Assembly (NCBI RefSeq): GCF_037975245.1
Contig: NC_092583.1
Span: 10,514,764 to 10,578,763 of the forward strand
Source of the DNA: Apostichopus japonicus
Lineage: Eukaryota > Echinodermata > Holothuroidea > Aspidochirotida > Stichopodidae
Length of the DNA stretch: 64,000 nucleotides
Direction of reading: 5' to 3'
The notes under the pieces are model-generated. The model saw only the letters and a list, made by a program, of their open reading frames with translations. It ran no database searches and was not told where the DNA came from. The position numbers and the translations under genes are program-made. Positions 1 to 15,500 of the stretch are shown piece after piece (position 1 is the first letter of the stretch; each line of letters opens with the position of its first letter).

Positions 1-3000
1 GTTTTTTGATATCTTATTTTCAGCAATGTTATACCTTGAAGGTTTCTTAACTGTTGTACTATGCACATGGATTTTATACATTTACATATTTAGAATGTTT
101 TATAATTTACCTATTTGATACAATTCTATGCAATTTTCTTCTATGCAAGTTGTTTTAATATTTTTTTTAATATCTTCGTCAGGCCAACTTACTTTTACAG
201 ATTCTCCTACACAGGCTCTCTAGTGGATAAGCAGTTTGCTAACAGTTTTATTTTATTTATATTTATTTTAATATCTTTTCCATTGACTGTTAGCTTCGAG
301 TAATGTTAGAGTAAAATTTCACATTGCACAACATTTCTCGTTAACAGATTAATTTGTGTATAAAACTGTGCATGTAAGGTGCTCTGTGTCATCAGTTGCA
401 GGGGTGGATCCAGGGAAGGGAGTCCAGGACGCCCAGGTCGCCATTTTCAACTTTTTAGGCAATAAAAATTAACCCCAAAAAAGTATATAATTTTGACCAT
501 TGTAACAAGGTAAACAGTAAACAACTGTTTAACAGGCGCTGCACAAATGTGAAATCCTTACATTTTACATATGTTTTCTTATGTACCACTATTTCAGTAG
601 CAATTTTGGTATCTCACAATATTGGCCTATTTCCACTCCCACACCCCCTCCCCACATCAACCAATGAATTGCACCATATATGGTGAGAAGGAATGCATGG
701 TTTCATGGAACAATACACTGAATACCTTACTTTTTAATTTCACTTTTTTGTATAGAATACAAAAATTTCACTGACTTGAGCACATGCACAAAAGTCTCAT
801 TGCATGCATTATATTCATGTACAAAAGGATTCTATTTTGATACTTGGAATATGAATAAATTATAACCACTAGACTCACGTGTGTTGTAACTATTTCCTCT
901 CTTGTGAAATGTTTCTTGTGTCACAGGGTGACAAACCATTAATGAACTTGTGGTGTTTTTTGGACGACAATAAACCAAGGGGTCCTCAATTAAGAGGGTC
1001 CGAAAAACAAAGATTGGTATGAGCAAAGAGCCCCTATACCTAGATTAAGGGTACGATAAGGGATAATTTTTTTTATCGAGGGCTGAATTAAAAAATCTTC
1101 CCGCGCTTGATTTGGCCAACGAACAGCATGTTGAGAATACTTGCAATAATAAACCAACACACCTATAGACTACCATATATAGTCATTAATAACCACTATG
1201 TACATAACATGTGCTAGTCAATTGTTACGGGAACATAAAATACATTTTCTTACACGCAGTGAACTTTTACTCATGTTTATTAGCTGAGATTGTTCTGTAA
1301 TTTATTGCAAATTTAATTTAAGTATCCATATTTCAGAATTCACCTGGAGGAATGATGAAAAAAAAAACCTTATATGTAATATAACATCATTATTATAAAA
1401 ATTATTATATCATTACTATTATTATATGTAAAGAGGTATCAAATCATAACTTCACAAAATAAGTGAAATATCAAAGAAATTCAGACAGATGTTACAGAAA
1501 TATTAATAAACATTCAATTGAGACAAGATTCAAAAACAGTAATTTTGGGGTTGACATTGTCAATTTTCTCTTATAACAGAAATTTACAAAATAAGGGGAA
1601 TATCAAAGAGATTGAGGTAAACACTTAAAACATTATTAGTATACATTCAAATTTTGTAATATGATTAGCAAGAAATAAGAAAATTAACCTTCTCCCTTAA
1701 TTTTCTTCCCATCCTGCTAATAATTGACAGACCAAAGTGTTTTCCATTATGTCACCGAGTTGATGTATTTGGTGGTTGCTCAAAATGGATGAATAAGATC
1801 CTGAACCAAAATATGCTAGAAATATGCTAGAAAGTCAAATACTGGTCACCTCATGCTCCAACTCCAACAAAGCAGATTACTACCACAATCAAACTACGTT
1901 TTCATCAATGAAAACCCTTCAATCAAAATTTTGCAAAATTTGTAGTAAAGATGATGATTTTTACATGAAAACTGAATTATTTCCTCTAGGATCTACTGAT
2001 AGCATACTGAAGCACCAAACTATGAAAGATACTGTTCACCACTTTGGCCTTTGCTGCAACGTTTCCTGACAAAATCAAATCTGAAACAAAATTAAAGGAT
2101 GTGCTAGTATTTATTAGAAATATTATACACACAATGTAAAATTATATTTCAAATATTGGCAGATTTGGAAGGCTTTGAAATAAACCCCTCATGATTGTCC
2201 GACATCTGACAGGAACTCTGCAAATATTGCTTTGAAAAAATATTACTTTGGAATTACTGTCTGCACATGATGCACATGTAAAATAAAAACTTAAAAAAAG
2301 TCACAAATTTTTTATAATTTTCAGAACGTTTTCTTCCTCTCGATGAGTGAATTTAGAAGAAATATAAACAATATGAAAATTCTTATCTGATTATTGGCAG
2401 TTTGAAGGCACCTGACATGAACTCTCCCAAAGAATAATATTCCTTAAATAGAAATAACAAGGAAATTCTACAAGAATAGCTGTCTGTTCTTGGTCCTAAG
2501 GAAACATTAAATACTGATATTTTTTAAGGTTTTCAGGACTTTGTCCTTCTTTTGTCTATTTTATAGACTATTTAACATTTACTGGAACAGATAATATTAA
2601 TAATACTAAAGAGCATCATTTTGCATCGTTAAAATTTCCCCCCAAAAATTTACCAAAGCCACCAAAAAATAGTTCTGATAAGATTGCAATCCATCAAAGA
2701 GAGCCATCCTGTCAGGTTTTTTTTTATACCCTTTAAAAAAACATTCTTTCGCAATAAAATAAATGAATCTGTCCTAATCTAAAATTTTGATGACGAGACA
2801 CATTTTCACATTTCTTATCAACAGACTTTAAAATAAGCAAAGGTTGTGAATCCATATGTGTCGACGTTTCCCTCATTACTTGATATAAGGCATCGCAAAT
2901 CATGCTTATGAAGTGAACCGCTTTGCTACAAGACTTTACTCCCGAATAGTATTATACCACAAGTTAACTGAAATCGATGCAATGTGCGAATGAACTTAAA

Positions 3001-3593
3001 AGCCCATATTTCAGACTTTACAATTGCATTATTGATGAGCGCATTTTCATTGATTTATTGAACATAGGCAAGACTTGAAATAATATGAAAGAACACAACA
3101 GGCTTTCTTGTCTTGTTTGTTTTTTCTGGGGAAGTAAAGACCATACTATCAGAACTTCACTAACGTCTCACTTACCAGGGACCACCTCGGCTGTTTTGAC
3201 TAGTTAAAAGATTAATAGTTAATACAGGACAGAAACAATGTGTCCCTCCTTAAATCATCAATTCCACCCCCCTTCCCCCCTCCCCTCCCCAACTGAGATA
3301 TCCTGGCTATGAAACACTTTATAAATTGGCATTAACTAACCACTACTTCAATTTATATCTAGACTTTTCAGATCAAATGGGTGAGTGAAACTTATTGCCT
3401 GTATTTCAGATTTGACAATTGCATTCTTCATGAGCCATATTTTTGTCAATATCAATATCAATATGGATGCATGGTTTGCAATGAATAGAGAGTATAAGGC
3501 CCGGTGTCCAGTTTTCATTTTCACCATAAATTAAGATTAGTAAAAATTTAGAACTTCAACAAGAAATCCACAAAACTCTCAGGTTGCAGTGAC
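1..3593. other. Intergenic/3' flank of P450 gene A; no gene seen
   Basis: AT-rich sequence downstream of the last exon of P450 gene A. I see no coding region longer than about 80 codons and no recognisable domain on either strand. The stretch starting at 398 (CAGGGGTGGATCCAGGGA) resembles the terminus of a hAT-type MITE, but I could not find a matching opposite end. The P450 3' UTR must lie in the right part of this region; no single polyadenylation signal stands out. Confidence 0.5.
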
Positions 3594-6500
3594 CTATTCG
3601 GCATCGTTGTCGTCTGCCGTTTCTCTGGAAACGACCTGAACTTTGACCCCATTGGGAGGACCGGTAAAATTACTGGCTGCATTAAGGGCTGGAGGAATCT
3701 GCGAAGAGAAAAGAATTGCAAAATGCAGCGAATGCTAAAATTTGATCACCTTAGAAGTACTTGTTGTGAGTTTAATATTGCAATATTGCAATGGACCTAA
3801 ACTAGTAACATCATTGACCAAGGCATAACAGACAAAAGATACGTCTTACAAAAATGCAGAAATGTGGCAGTCTGCATATACGTCTTTCTCCTAAATATCG
3901 TCTATTTCCTAGACCTATATCTAGAGATAGATAGCTAGTATCCATGCTATTTTTACTATAATAGACCTGTTCCTTTGACATTAATGTCAGTAATATTTCG
4001 ACATATAAGTTTGTTTTTGCTGAGTAAACCTATTTACTTCTTTTTTCCATTGCTAAAGCTGTAAGAGCCCGATGAAGCATTTCTTTCACAATTTTCCCTC
4101 TTTGAGGGTAAAGGGAATGGCACCACCAAATGATTGACAACTGATTCATTGATCAATTGATAAATGATTGTCAGAGATGTCAAGAGCCTGGTGGGGCGAC
4201 AGGGACAAATATTTCATCTGTGGAGTGTTAGCTCAGTGGTTAACGCCGTGCCTTCCAATCATAAGGTCTCCGGTTCGAGTCACTCCAAGATTAATGTATT
4301 TCGTCCAGTTACAGAGTTGTGGACAATTGACAATTCATAATCAAGGACATTAAATATGAATCTAAGAGACTGACTTCGGTCAGCTTGCGGCTTTGATAAG
4401 CCAATGATGGCTTCTTAGCTAGTTCCTGCTTGCAGGATGATCTAAAATACATACATACATCTGGAACCCTTACTGAAGTTCTTCATTTTCCATTTTGAAA
4501 CTAAGAAACTTTTTTACTATTTATTACACGTTTCCCAGGCCCTGGAACTGTATCCCCCTGACCCCTCTCGTCTCAGGCCAATATGATCAGCACATTTCGT
4601 TTACTTTAAGTAAATTAAGGTTTACTTTAAATAATATAAGGTTTCTTTGGCTTTTGTTTCGAGGACACTGTATGCTACAGCTCTATAGGAGACTACACAT
4701 AACTAAAATGACAAACCTCAGTCTCGGGGCAAGTCACAATCTTGAACTCTTGCAGCAGCCTCACAACAGCAAACTTCATCTCCATCATGGCTAGTCGCAT
4801 GCCGAGACAAGCCCTGGGACCGTCACCGAACGGAAGCCACGATACGGGATGAATCTTACTCCTGTTCTCTTTGTTGAATCTGAAATATACCATAACATAC
4901 ATAAGTTGTCGAAATAAATCAATCTTCATCACTTAAAGGTCAATACTTCATTCATCTGCAATTTTTCGCTTTCCACTGTTACTTACATATCAGAGACTTG
5001 CAATTGATGATGAAAGAGAGATAACTGTGATTGAATTTTTACTCTGCGAACCCTAATTAGCGAGTAACTAGCCTTTTCATAAGAAATTTGACAACTTTGT
5101 TCTCCCAAACAATTACGCATGCAAACCACACCTTTCTCATTCATATTTTAAAACTCAACCAATCAAATCATCTCTATCATGTGATGTCAGATAATAAACA
5201 GATGCTCCTGTTTAACTGGTAATACTTACATTGACGTAGCCTACCATACTACTAGTTGTAGCTGAACAATGCATGCATACAGCCTATATACAATATACTG
5301 TACTATACTAAGTCTAAGTGATAAATATAACTGTCATAACGACTTCCCCAAGCAGCTATGCAAAATCGTATTCCATTTTGATATAATATAACATTTGTTC
5401 ACACACACACACACACATGGCTGAATGCTTGGTCAAGTCTACATATGACATCATTGAGCAACATTTGATTCTTTTATGTTCTCCTTTCTTCATTACAATA
5501 TTTATAATTTCTGTAATGGAGGGTGGGTTTGGCAAATGCTGAGTCTAAAACATTACAAATTGAAAGCTCTCAGACTAAAATTGGAAAGGGGATTTCCTGG
5601 CTTTCTTTTCTCTTGGGTATGGGGGGGGGGGGGTAGGGAGGTGGGTTGTTGTTCTCCAAAAAGCTCTCTATCATATACCAGAGGGAAGATGATTGGATTT
5701 TGTGTCTCTTTTAAAAGACCTTGAACAACTCTTTAAAAGCAAATGAAAATAAAGGCTTACGTACCTCTCGGGTCGAAATTCTTCCGGATTGTCCCATATT
5801 TCAGGATCGTGGTGGATGGCGTAAATGGGAACAAACACCTGGAACCCCTTGGGAATCAGCTGGTCCTTGATGACTATGTCGCCCTTATCGTTGAAACGAT
5901 CGAGCCTGACAAGTCAATTGGGAAAATTCTTAAATAGTGTTTCACTTATAGTTACCTAATTTTAGTGAAATTTAGCGAGTTATTCCATTATTATTAAAAC
6001 ATTGTTTTTTTTCTGTCATTTTAGCTTCTGTCGATTTGCTTTGTCTATTTGCTTGCATCACTACATCCAGAATAACACAATTAAAAAAAAAAAATAAAAA
6101 AAAAATACAAATTTTACAAATTTTTTGTGCGGTTGTAAGAAAATCTGTAACACTGTAAAACTGTAATATAATATGTGAGCGCCGTCCATGACTTACCCAG
6201 CTACCGGAGGATAGATGCGAAGCGTCTCTCGGATGAAGCAATCCAAATACTCCATCTGACTTAACACCTCGTAAGTTACTTTCTCGCTGGTGGGAGCAAA
6301 CTTAGTCACCTCCTCGAAGAGTGTCTCCTGTTTCTCCGGTTCGGTAGCCAGACAATAGGCGATGAAACCCAAGCCTGTGTTGGTAGTGTCATAGCCAGCC
6401 AGAAAAAACATCACAGACTGGAGAATGAGTTTTGAAAATACATATTATATCATTATAATTATTATTATTCCACTTTTATTATTATTATTATAATATACCA

Positions 6501-9500
6501 CAGCAGTTATCATGCACACCCCCCCCCTCTCCCTGCCCATTTTCACTTCTTTTCCCCATTTCCATAATGCCTTAGATTGCTTCCTTTAATCCTCTGCGAT
6601 GTTTAATGATATTGAACTTATTGATTCCACCTCCCCTTCCCTCTCGCCCCCCTCTCAAGAAGTTGTTATAGCATTCCTCTAATCATTTTTATCGCAATTT
6701 TATCGCAATCCTAACGATTAAGCCGACTGTTTGAATCAATAAAGATCTCAAAATCCAAACGTAAATCAATTTTTAACACTCTCCAACTTTTCTCTTTTCT
6801 GTGAAAATTCTATCTTTAAGTCAACCTTAAAGAAGATTTTCCACTCACATTTGCCATAATTTCATCCGTGGAGAGAGCGACCTTCTTCGAAGAGGACTCT
6901 GTGGTATTTCCCACATTCACGAGGCTGTCCGTATTATCTTCCTCGGTCGAATCCAACTTATGAGTGTCGACCATCACCTGTAGAATGTCCGCCCTCTGAT
7001 AGAGATAAAGGGCACTCATTAAGAAATGTCTTGTGTTGGATGTTTGATTGGATATTGGAGGTGCTTTGCCTCAATCTCAGGCAAGATCAATGGATTAAAA
7101 AAAAATTAACAGCCGGCTTTTCAAACAAATCATATCAAAGGGCATTGCAGAATTTGCTAGTCTGCATGGCAACACCAACACCAACAGAAAAAAAGAAAAG
7201 AAAAAAAAAATAATCATCATAAAAAAATTAAATAATAATTTTTTTGTTGGAAAACATTAAAAAAACCCATTGAAGCATCGTTTAAAAAAGTAGACTACCC
7301 TGACATCAAACATCTATGAAAAGGCAGTAGGGTAACTCAGACTTGATAGAAACATATTCAAATAAATCCTTTTCACTATGAAATGTCGATTAGATTATGT
7401 TTGTGTTTCCAAATATATTTTGACAATCCATTTTAAATACAAAACACAGTATTGATGAGTAATACAGAGAACGTGTTTTTGTCATAATAAGAATAAGAAT
7501 TTTTTTCCTCAAACTTTTCTAATTGGTGATAGCGTTGCTGGTTTTCCATTACATTTCACAATTGTTTTTTTCAAACTGTTTACGCCTTAAACAGTGAGCT
7601 CTAGCTATGCCATGCGTTTCCTGTTTTGCCAATCGGTAGCCCAGACTAAAACTGTGCACCAAACGTTAATCACAAACTGTGAGTAGTCTTATGTTAGACC
7701 CGCATTAATTTCATGATGTCTGGTTCAAGTCCGTCATACATTAATTGAAGCTAAAAGTTTTGCTAAACTTTTGAAGATAACTTTGATGTTGCTTCCCTTT
7801 GTGGTAATCTGGTTAGGATCTGCAGTAATAACATAACGATTTAATGGTAGGATAGCATCCTTTACGTATCAAAGTTGGAAACTTCACAGCAATGTCTCCA
7901 TTTTGGCTGTAGGAAACAATTTGGATTGTGAAGAGTCTTTGGTATGGATACATAAATGCATTTTCTACAAGAATTTAGAATACATTGTTTTATTGACTAT
8001 CAACACAGCCACTTTGGTACTAGTGTGAGTAGGCCCTATTTAATGGCAAGTGTCAAAATCAGCTTTACAGTTTAATATTTTAATTTTCAGGTTTACAGTC
8101 TTGTTCAGGGCCAAGGCCTTCTCACACGACTTTACAACTTTAACCCTGGTCATTGGTCAATTTGTCACACCTACACACCAAAGTGTGCACAATTCAATCT
8201 ATCTCTCCTCCAATCAATCTCTCCAGTGCACCACAACCACGTGTCCCCCGGGGGACTTCCCATAGGGTGCAGCCACAAACCGGCGCAAACAACTATATTT
8301 ACAAGTTACCTCGCAAGTCCCCATTTATACACCTACAGGGTGAAGAGAGGCAATGGAGATAAAGCTCCTTGCCCAAGGACACAACGTAATGATCTGGCCA
8401 GGACTCGAACCTGTAATCCTTAGATCACAAGTCCACTGCCTTAACCACTTGACCACAACGCCCTCAGTATATCTTGTTCTCTTCAAATTTCATCACATGC
8501 AGGGTGATTAGGACAGATTAGCTATTTAAAAAGAACAGGATTCCTGTAAAGTTTACATGGTTTGCTTGTTCGTTTAAAAGCAATTTGGTTCTGACGGTTG
8601 GTGGTGGTTGTCGCTCGGTCCTCCTGAAAACACGGAGGCCTTGGGCCTAAAAACGTTTGCGGATCGCTGCTTCGTTTAAAAGATTAAAGTAAAACAGCAG
8701 CATAACCACTGGAAGGTGATTATTTTTACCACAAATGGTAATTACCGATCAACAATACATATGACGTACGTCGTGTGCAGTCTTACCTTCACTTCTCCAT
8801 TGTCACGACGTCTCATAGCTTCAGAGATCACATCCAGGAAGAACTTTTTGATTTGAGGATCAGAAATAGAGACGTTGAATAGATCGTAGAGTTTGCCGAC
8901 ACCTGGTATCAAAACTGAAGATTGTAGGAAAAAATGAAATAACACCTCACCAGTAAAATTAAAGTAAAACTCAACTCAGAATTGTAAAGGACAGAGTTCA
9001 CGGTTTTGTTAATATCAATATAAACATTGGCAAGAAATGAATATATATATATAAACAGCTTGACCTTTATCTCTTGATAACACCATTTGGTCAATGAGGG
9101 GGCTTGTGTACAAAGAGCTAACAAAGAGTTTAACGGTTCACTATGAGAATGATAGAGAAAAGGGTGCTGTTGTTGTGGGGAGACAGGTATATTGGAAGAA
9201 AGGAAAGTAAATATAAAGGATATTTTTTTAGATAAAACATTGAAACATGATGAAAGTTTTGTGCATAATTTCAAAGATCTTTTGTAACAACAACAACAGT
9301 GATATTCGTATTTACAGAAAACTTTAAGAGATGATGATTTTTTTTGGGTGAAAGAATTGGGGAACTAAACTAAAACTTAAAAGTAAACTAAACTTAACTA
9401 AAATCTAAAGTAACCAGTATCAAATAATCCACAAGCTTAAAACAAAAATTAAAATGATACAAAACTAAACTAAAAAACTAAGCCTACACTTAAATAAATT

Positions 9501-12500
9501 ATCAGCTAAGAAACTGAACTCAATTGAACTGAACTAAATTAAACATTGACACTGAACTAAATTAAACATTATAACAAAATATCCAAATATCAAGCTTGGG
9601 AAGCCGGAAACAGCCAACTTGCTGTGGAATTCCAGTCCTTCCATAATATGATCTCTGTCATCATAGTTCCATCCCACCATTCGAGTAGTTTTTCCAAAAG
9701 TCCGTAAAGGATAACTATAAGACTTAATGAAAAATGTTCCGGGCATGAAAAAAAAGCCAATTGACTGACTCACAGCCTAGGAGTATCTTCAAGTTGAACA
9801 GATTAACATTGAACATCTTTTGAGCATTCTTGACAAACGGATTGTCGGGATTGCTCTGGGAGTCGATCTGTAGGCCAAAGAACACTGAAGCAACCACCTC
9901 CAAGCTGTAACAACCAAAGAGCCTGTCAGGGAAAGAAAAGAAAACTATAGCGAATTAACAATTAGACAAACCGACAAATAAACAAGGGACACAATAACCA
10001 GAAAGCCCAGAGGCTTTGTTATCAATTGTCACAAAAGTTTAGCATTTCTCCCCCACATATTCACTTCCCCCTGTATTCAATATCTCACATTCTGATAATT
10101 GGGTTGATGGAAATAAAAATCAAATGAAGGACTTCAGAATGAGGGAGTGGGCCTAATTAACTGGGGAAGTGGGTCAGTGGTAGGGTAAACTGCTCATTTT
10201 CACCAAAACTTACTGGTTCGGGATAACTACTAAATAATGATACTAACCTGTCTCCTATCGGCAAACGCACTATCCTATCTACCTCGCTCCCAACAAAATT
10301 AGGTAACTTTTGATACTGCACCCCAGAATGGGATATTAGTTCAAAGAAAACAACCCAGATGTGATTCAAGGCTGATGAGAAACTCTGCCAAGAATATGCT
10401 TGTGGAAAGGTCAAGATTGGTGGATTTGGAATGAAGAGAGACTGTGGGAAGGGATTTAATTTTGTGGATTAGGTCGATAGGAAAAAGTGTTGTTGCCGAT
10501 ACGAAATGGAAGTGAAGAGAAGAAGAGATGAAAAAGTTAGAAAGAAGTGAAGCAAATGCATCTCACACTGAACCCCCCTCCCCCTCCATCCCTCCCCTTC
10601 CTCCCAAAAGAACACTTTCTACAGACAAGATAGAATTCTCTGCTTGGTAATATTAAGGTGATGAATATTGATTGGATCAATTGAAATTATTTTTGGAAGT
10701 TTGTCTTATTACTTATAAAATGCCCAACAGTATTTAGTTACAGTTGGATCACTATGCCTGAGAGTAGTCATTAAATAACAATAATAAACAACAACAACAA
10801 TAAACAACAACAACAATAATGTTAATCTCACTCTTTGCACTGGATGCCTCCTTCTTTACCCTTCCCTGCTGCAAAGTTTTTCACCAATCGGTCACAGCAC
10901 TCATTGATGAAAGAGTCGATCTGTCGATAAAAGAGTCGATAAAAGAATATTTTCAGATCGCTTTACACACCAAAGAAGCTAGTTCCTGTCTATAGCTATA
11001 TCTAATTTCCTTCAACCAGAAAAGGGAAATTAACCCGAAATATCAGGTTCACAAAATCCCCGCTCTTTGATCGCCCTTGTGGGGTCGGATCCTCCTCACG
11101 TTCTCCAACGTGAACGAGGCGAGTGACTATAGAATCTCCTACCATTTAAACAATATGTTGAGATTGGATAGGCAAAAGAGCAGTATAGTAGTATATACGG
11201 GTGGTTATCTCCTGAGGTGTCGCACTTTACCATTATTGCGTAATACTTAAAGCAAATAAATTCAAAAAATGACCAGTTCAGTGAGCGTCGGCTTGAAAGC
11301 AACATCTCCTCTGCAATTGAAGGGACGTATGTGTGCCTGTTTTAAAATTTAGATGGATGGATGGGTACTACATGGATACATACATATAGAAACTAGTACC
11401 TGTTTTAATTTGCTTGCAGTAAATGCTGGACTGACGGTGTTACGAATCGACCTCCAACGTCCGTCTCGAGCGCCGGTGACGGCTTCATCGAATGGTCTGT
11501 CCTTGTAAGGCGACGGCTGTGGGGATTAAATATCAATGTATGTAGTTTAGATCCTTCTGCAAGCAGGAACTCGCGAAGAAGCCTCATTGGCTTATCAAAG
11601 CCGCAAGCTGACCGTAGTCAGTCTCTTACATTCATATTTAACGTCCATGATTATTAATTGTCAATTGTCAACAACTCCGTAACTGGACGACATACATTAA
11701 TCTGGGAGTGACTCGAACCAGGGACCTTATGATTGGAAGGCACCGGCGGTAACCACTGAGCTAACACTCCACTCAATACGATACCGATGAGCAAACAGCA
11801 CCATACATAGCTGTAGTGTGTCGCAACCGATTCTGAACTGGTCTGTAAATAGCACAGACCATGTTATGACGCAAGATCTGCTGTGGACACGGACATTCGG
11901 TAAATATGACTTCTTATCCTCTTATCTTTGTTTGATTTTTTCAAACTAATGAAGATATGTGGTAATTTCACTTCAGAAGTAAAGAACTTGTAGAACCCCC
12001 TCTCTCCCGATCCTAAACAACCTCAGCCCAAGTGACCTTGACCCTGGCAGGCAGGCCTGCCGACAAACTTCACCGCAACAAAGCTTGACTTTTGCATCTC
12101 ACTCTAACTCCTTCCGATGCTATGGATGTCCTTAAAGGCATTGAATACTCGCCCCAAACCGTGTGCCGCCCTCTGAAAAAAGTTAACTTTCCTTTGCTTG
12201 CAAGTGAAGTTTTTTTCTTGTCGCTACAAAATGCAGACAGTAATGTAACATGATACCTTATCTTTTATCTGCACATATGAGATGTCCATCGCTGCTTTAT
12301 ACACTGTGTTGTAGGTATCGACCGTAGCTGCATGTATTGACTGTGCACTAGTATTCAATAACCGACATTAGCAAAGCTGTGTGTGTATTTTCTGGGATCA
12401 ATGGTGGTGTCTAACACTTCTGTTACACCTCATTCTAAACTCGGTCAGATTATCGGCATCAGACGTTTCTTTGTGCGCGAGTCTTCACTCACTTTAAACA

Positions 12501-15500
12501 GCCTTAGAACGCAACAGACCGCACGGATTGAGTTGACCAGTGCTTGCAGTCTGGAGGGTCTCTTGTTCGATCATGGAACCAACAATCCACCGTTATTCAT
12601 TTCCCTCCCCCCTAGGTCATGAACATGCCACATTCCAGTGTGAATAACCAAAATTTAACACAATTAAAGATCTGCCTCACGTGAAGCTCATCTTCAAGAT
12701 TTCCTTAGCAGAGTTTCGTCCTGAAAGGATGTCACATCTTAGGGACAATCTTAATTACTAGTCTATACACAGGTGCTAATATAGTGCAAAATCCCCCAGT
12801 TCAATGCGCTGGAGAGGGGTAATGATCGAGTATAATAAACATTAAACATATAATTTGCTGGAAAATAAAATGTCTTCAATGATGATTTAGAAGAACTCAT
12901 AGGGGAGAGGCTCCTTATCTCTGATGGTAGCTTGCTCCAAAGCAATGGTGCAAATATGAATGCTAAGGCTGGGTCACCAATAGGCTTAGTAGACGGTCAA
13001 GTAGTCAGAGTAGATCTTAGCCAGGGAAAAAGGGTCAATCCATGGTGGAGAGCGTTAGTGCGGGGCGGGGGGGGGGATGGGGAATCTGTAAAATTGGCCT
13101 GTGTGCCAGAGTCAACGTCACTTAGGATGGAGGGTATAGAAGTTCCTAAAGTTAGTCAAGTTTTCTTCGTTAAATGTTCACATCAACGTCTTTTTTTCGG
13201 ACAAATACATCGCAGAAAATGTTGTCAAGTTGACAGAGCAATTTTGTTCAGTTTATACTCTATATAGCCTTTTTCTTTGCGTTTAAAAATTTTGTTCGCT
13301 ATCCCTTGGTTTTCGATAACTTGTGACGTTTCTAAAACTTAGACTGCTACCATTAATTATTTACCCTAAGGGTCTTTATTCTCCAAATATTACCTGTCAT
13401 CTGTAAAACACTCAATTCAAAATCGTTGCATACAAATCTGCATTGTAGACATTGGAGACTCACCGAGTGGTTTGGGAAGGAAGAAAACTTGCTAATCATT
13501 ATCTCTTGCAGCATATCAATATCATGAATGATGAACATGTTATTCCCAAAGGACGCCCTGCCAAAAAAAAAAAAAAAAAATCATAAGTTAGAAATTAAGT
13601 CTCCAAATTAAGTTGACAATTTATGATGAAATTCTGTGTCTCATCCATATCAGTACCTCTTGGTTAAACGTTAACCTGCACTTCAAAATTACGTCCGATC
13701 TCGGCTTAATCCCAAAACTGACGTGTAATCATTTCTTGTGAATAAACAACGTTAATTGATTATGCATTACACATGCAAGGTAACTTAAACACTGATGACA
13801 ATTTGTAGCCATAAAAGGTGCTCTTAACAATGACATCTGTTAATAATTAAAAAAAAAATAGCATCTGTTAATAATTAAAAACAATATATATGATGAGTCA
13901 GCTGAGTAAAACACTTGTTCTTATTTTAATATTTACCTCACAAGTTATGTAGTTTTGTTTTTACATAATCCACAGCTACTAGTAATGGCAGAGGCTTATT
14001 GATACAATGACAAAAGAGCTAATTGGCAAAGTTTATTCTTAGAATATGTGGTAATCATGCAACTATCTCATATACAGTTACAAGCTGTAGTTGTGTACAG
14101 TATATATTTATGGTATTTGTCACATCAAAATCTAAAGTATTTATAAATACTGTACATTCATACAAATTTACAAAATGTAAATAACTTTATGATTGCTAGA
14201 CAGTTATCATTTCACTGCAACACCTCCTCTACAGTTCTTATAAATATGGATCATTCCAAAAGTAAGACAACTAATTTTCAAACCATTTCCATGCCTCTGC
14301 CAGACTATGCATGTACAATTCTCATACATTGGCTAAGATCATGCGTAGTATCTGTTCTTTTCGTATAGACAATGCATGGCTGGCACCGACCTTTGGCCAA
14401 TTTCATGTTTAAATAACCATTTCCTTTCAAACGGATTTGTGATACTTATCATGTGTCAATGTTCAAGTCTATAGGCAGAAAACTCGATTGCTTTTTGTTG
14501 CCACTGGCAAATGGTTAAATCCATTGGCAATTTGCCAGCAAACAGCCTGTACATCCAGGCCCTTCTAAATTCCGCAAGAAGTTTAAAACTCACCCGTATA
14601 CCTTGCCATATTTCTTTTTCTTCTCTAGCATATCAGAGGTGAAGCCCTGTAAAGTGCAAACATAATAATACTATTATAATGCAATCAGGAAGTTTACATT
14701 GGCTGGTCGATAAAAAAAAAAAAAAATATCCGTTGAGGATCTTTAAATGTATCAAGTTGTTCAACCTATCAACTTCATGTCAAACATCAACATATGTGAC
14801 CCCGAAAAAAAAAAAAATGATCATTAAAATGGACGATCAATATTTTATGTGTTTAAATAATATTAAAAGCCTACATTATCTCTACGTGATCTAAGTTATC
14901 TGTGTAAAATGTTAATCACACAAATTTCCGTATCATATGATGAAAACATCTTAGGTTATTTGGTTAGGGTATTAGGTTACTCACAAAATACATTTCACTA
15001 CAGTAGTAGAACAGAGTACTCTTGAATAGAGGGATAGTCCATGCATAATAATTTTCTGTGACATATATTGTATTTCATATGTTAGTGAAATTTACGTTCC
15101 ATTCTAATCCTATAGGTAGATGCACGTTGATCTTTAACTGTTTCCTTGTTTGCTTAATATATTCTTCAAAATTGGCATCCAGATATAAACTGATTGACAC
15201 ACAATTAGCCTCATTAAGATATCTCCAAGTAATTTCAGACAAAGAGATACATTACCAACCCCTAATGATAAATGATTCGCACCACTCCGGATGATTTCAT
15301 GCACAGTTGCTATACTTAACAAGCTTTTTTAAAACTTTTACTACTATACACAACGACATTCACAGAGCAGTTTGTCTAAAAATAACAGTATATACTCTAA
15401 ACCTAATTCACCTACACAGAAATCGTGTAACTTAATTTGCCTAACCTTTGTAAAGTGGACTAATGTCCCAAGCAACGGAAGAGGAAAAGGTCCAGGAATC

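Noticed and set aside
398..450. hAT-like terminus CAGGGGTGGATCCAGGGA
   Set aside because: No matching inverted end or target duplication found nearby, so an element cannot be delimited.
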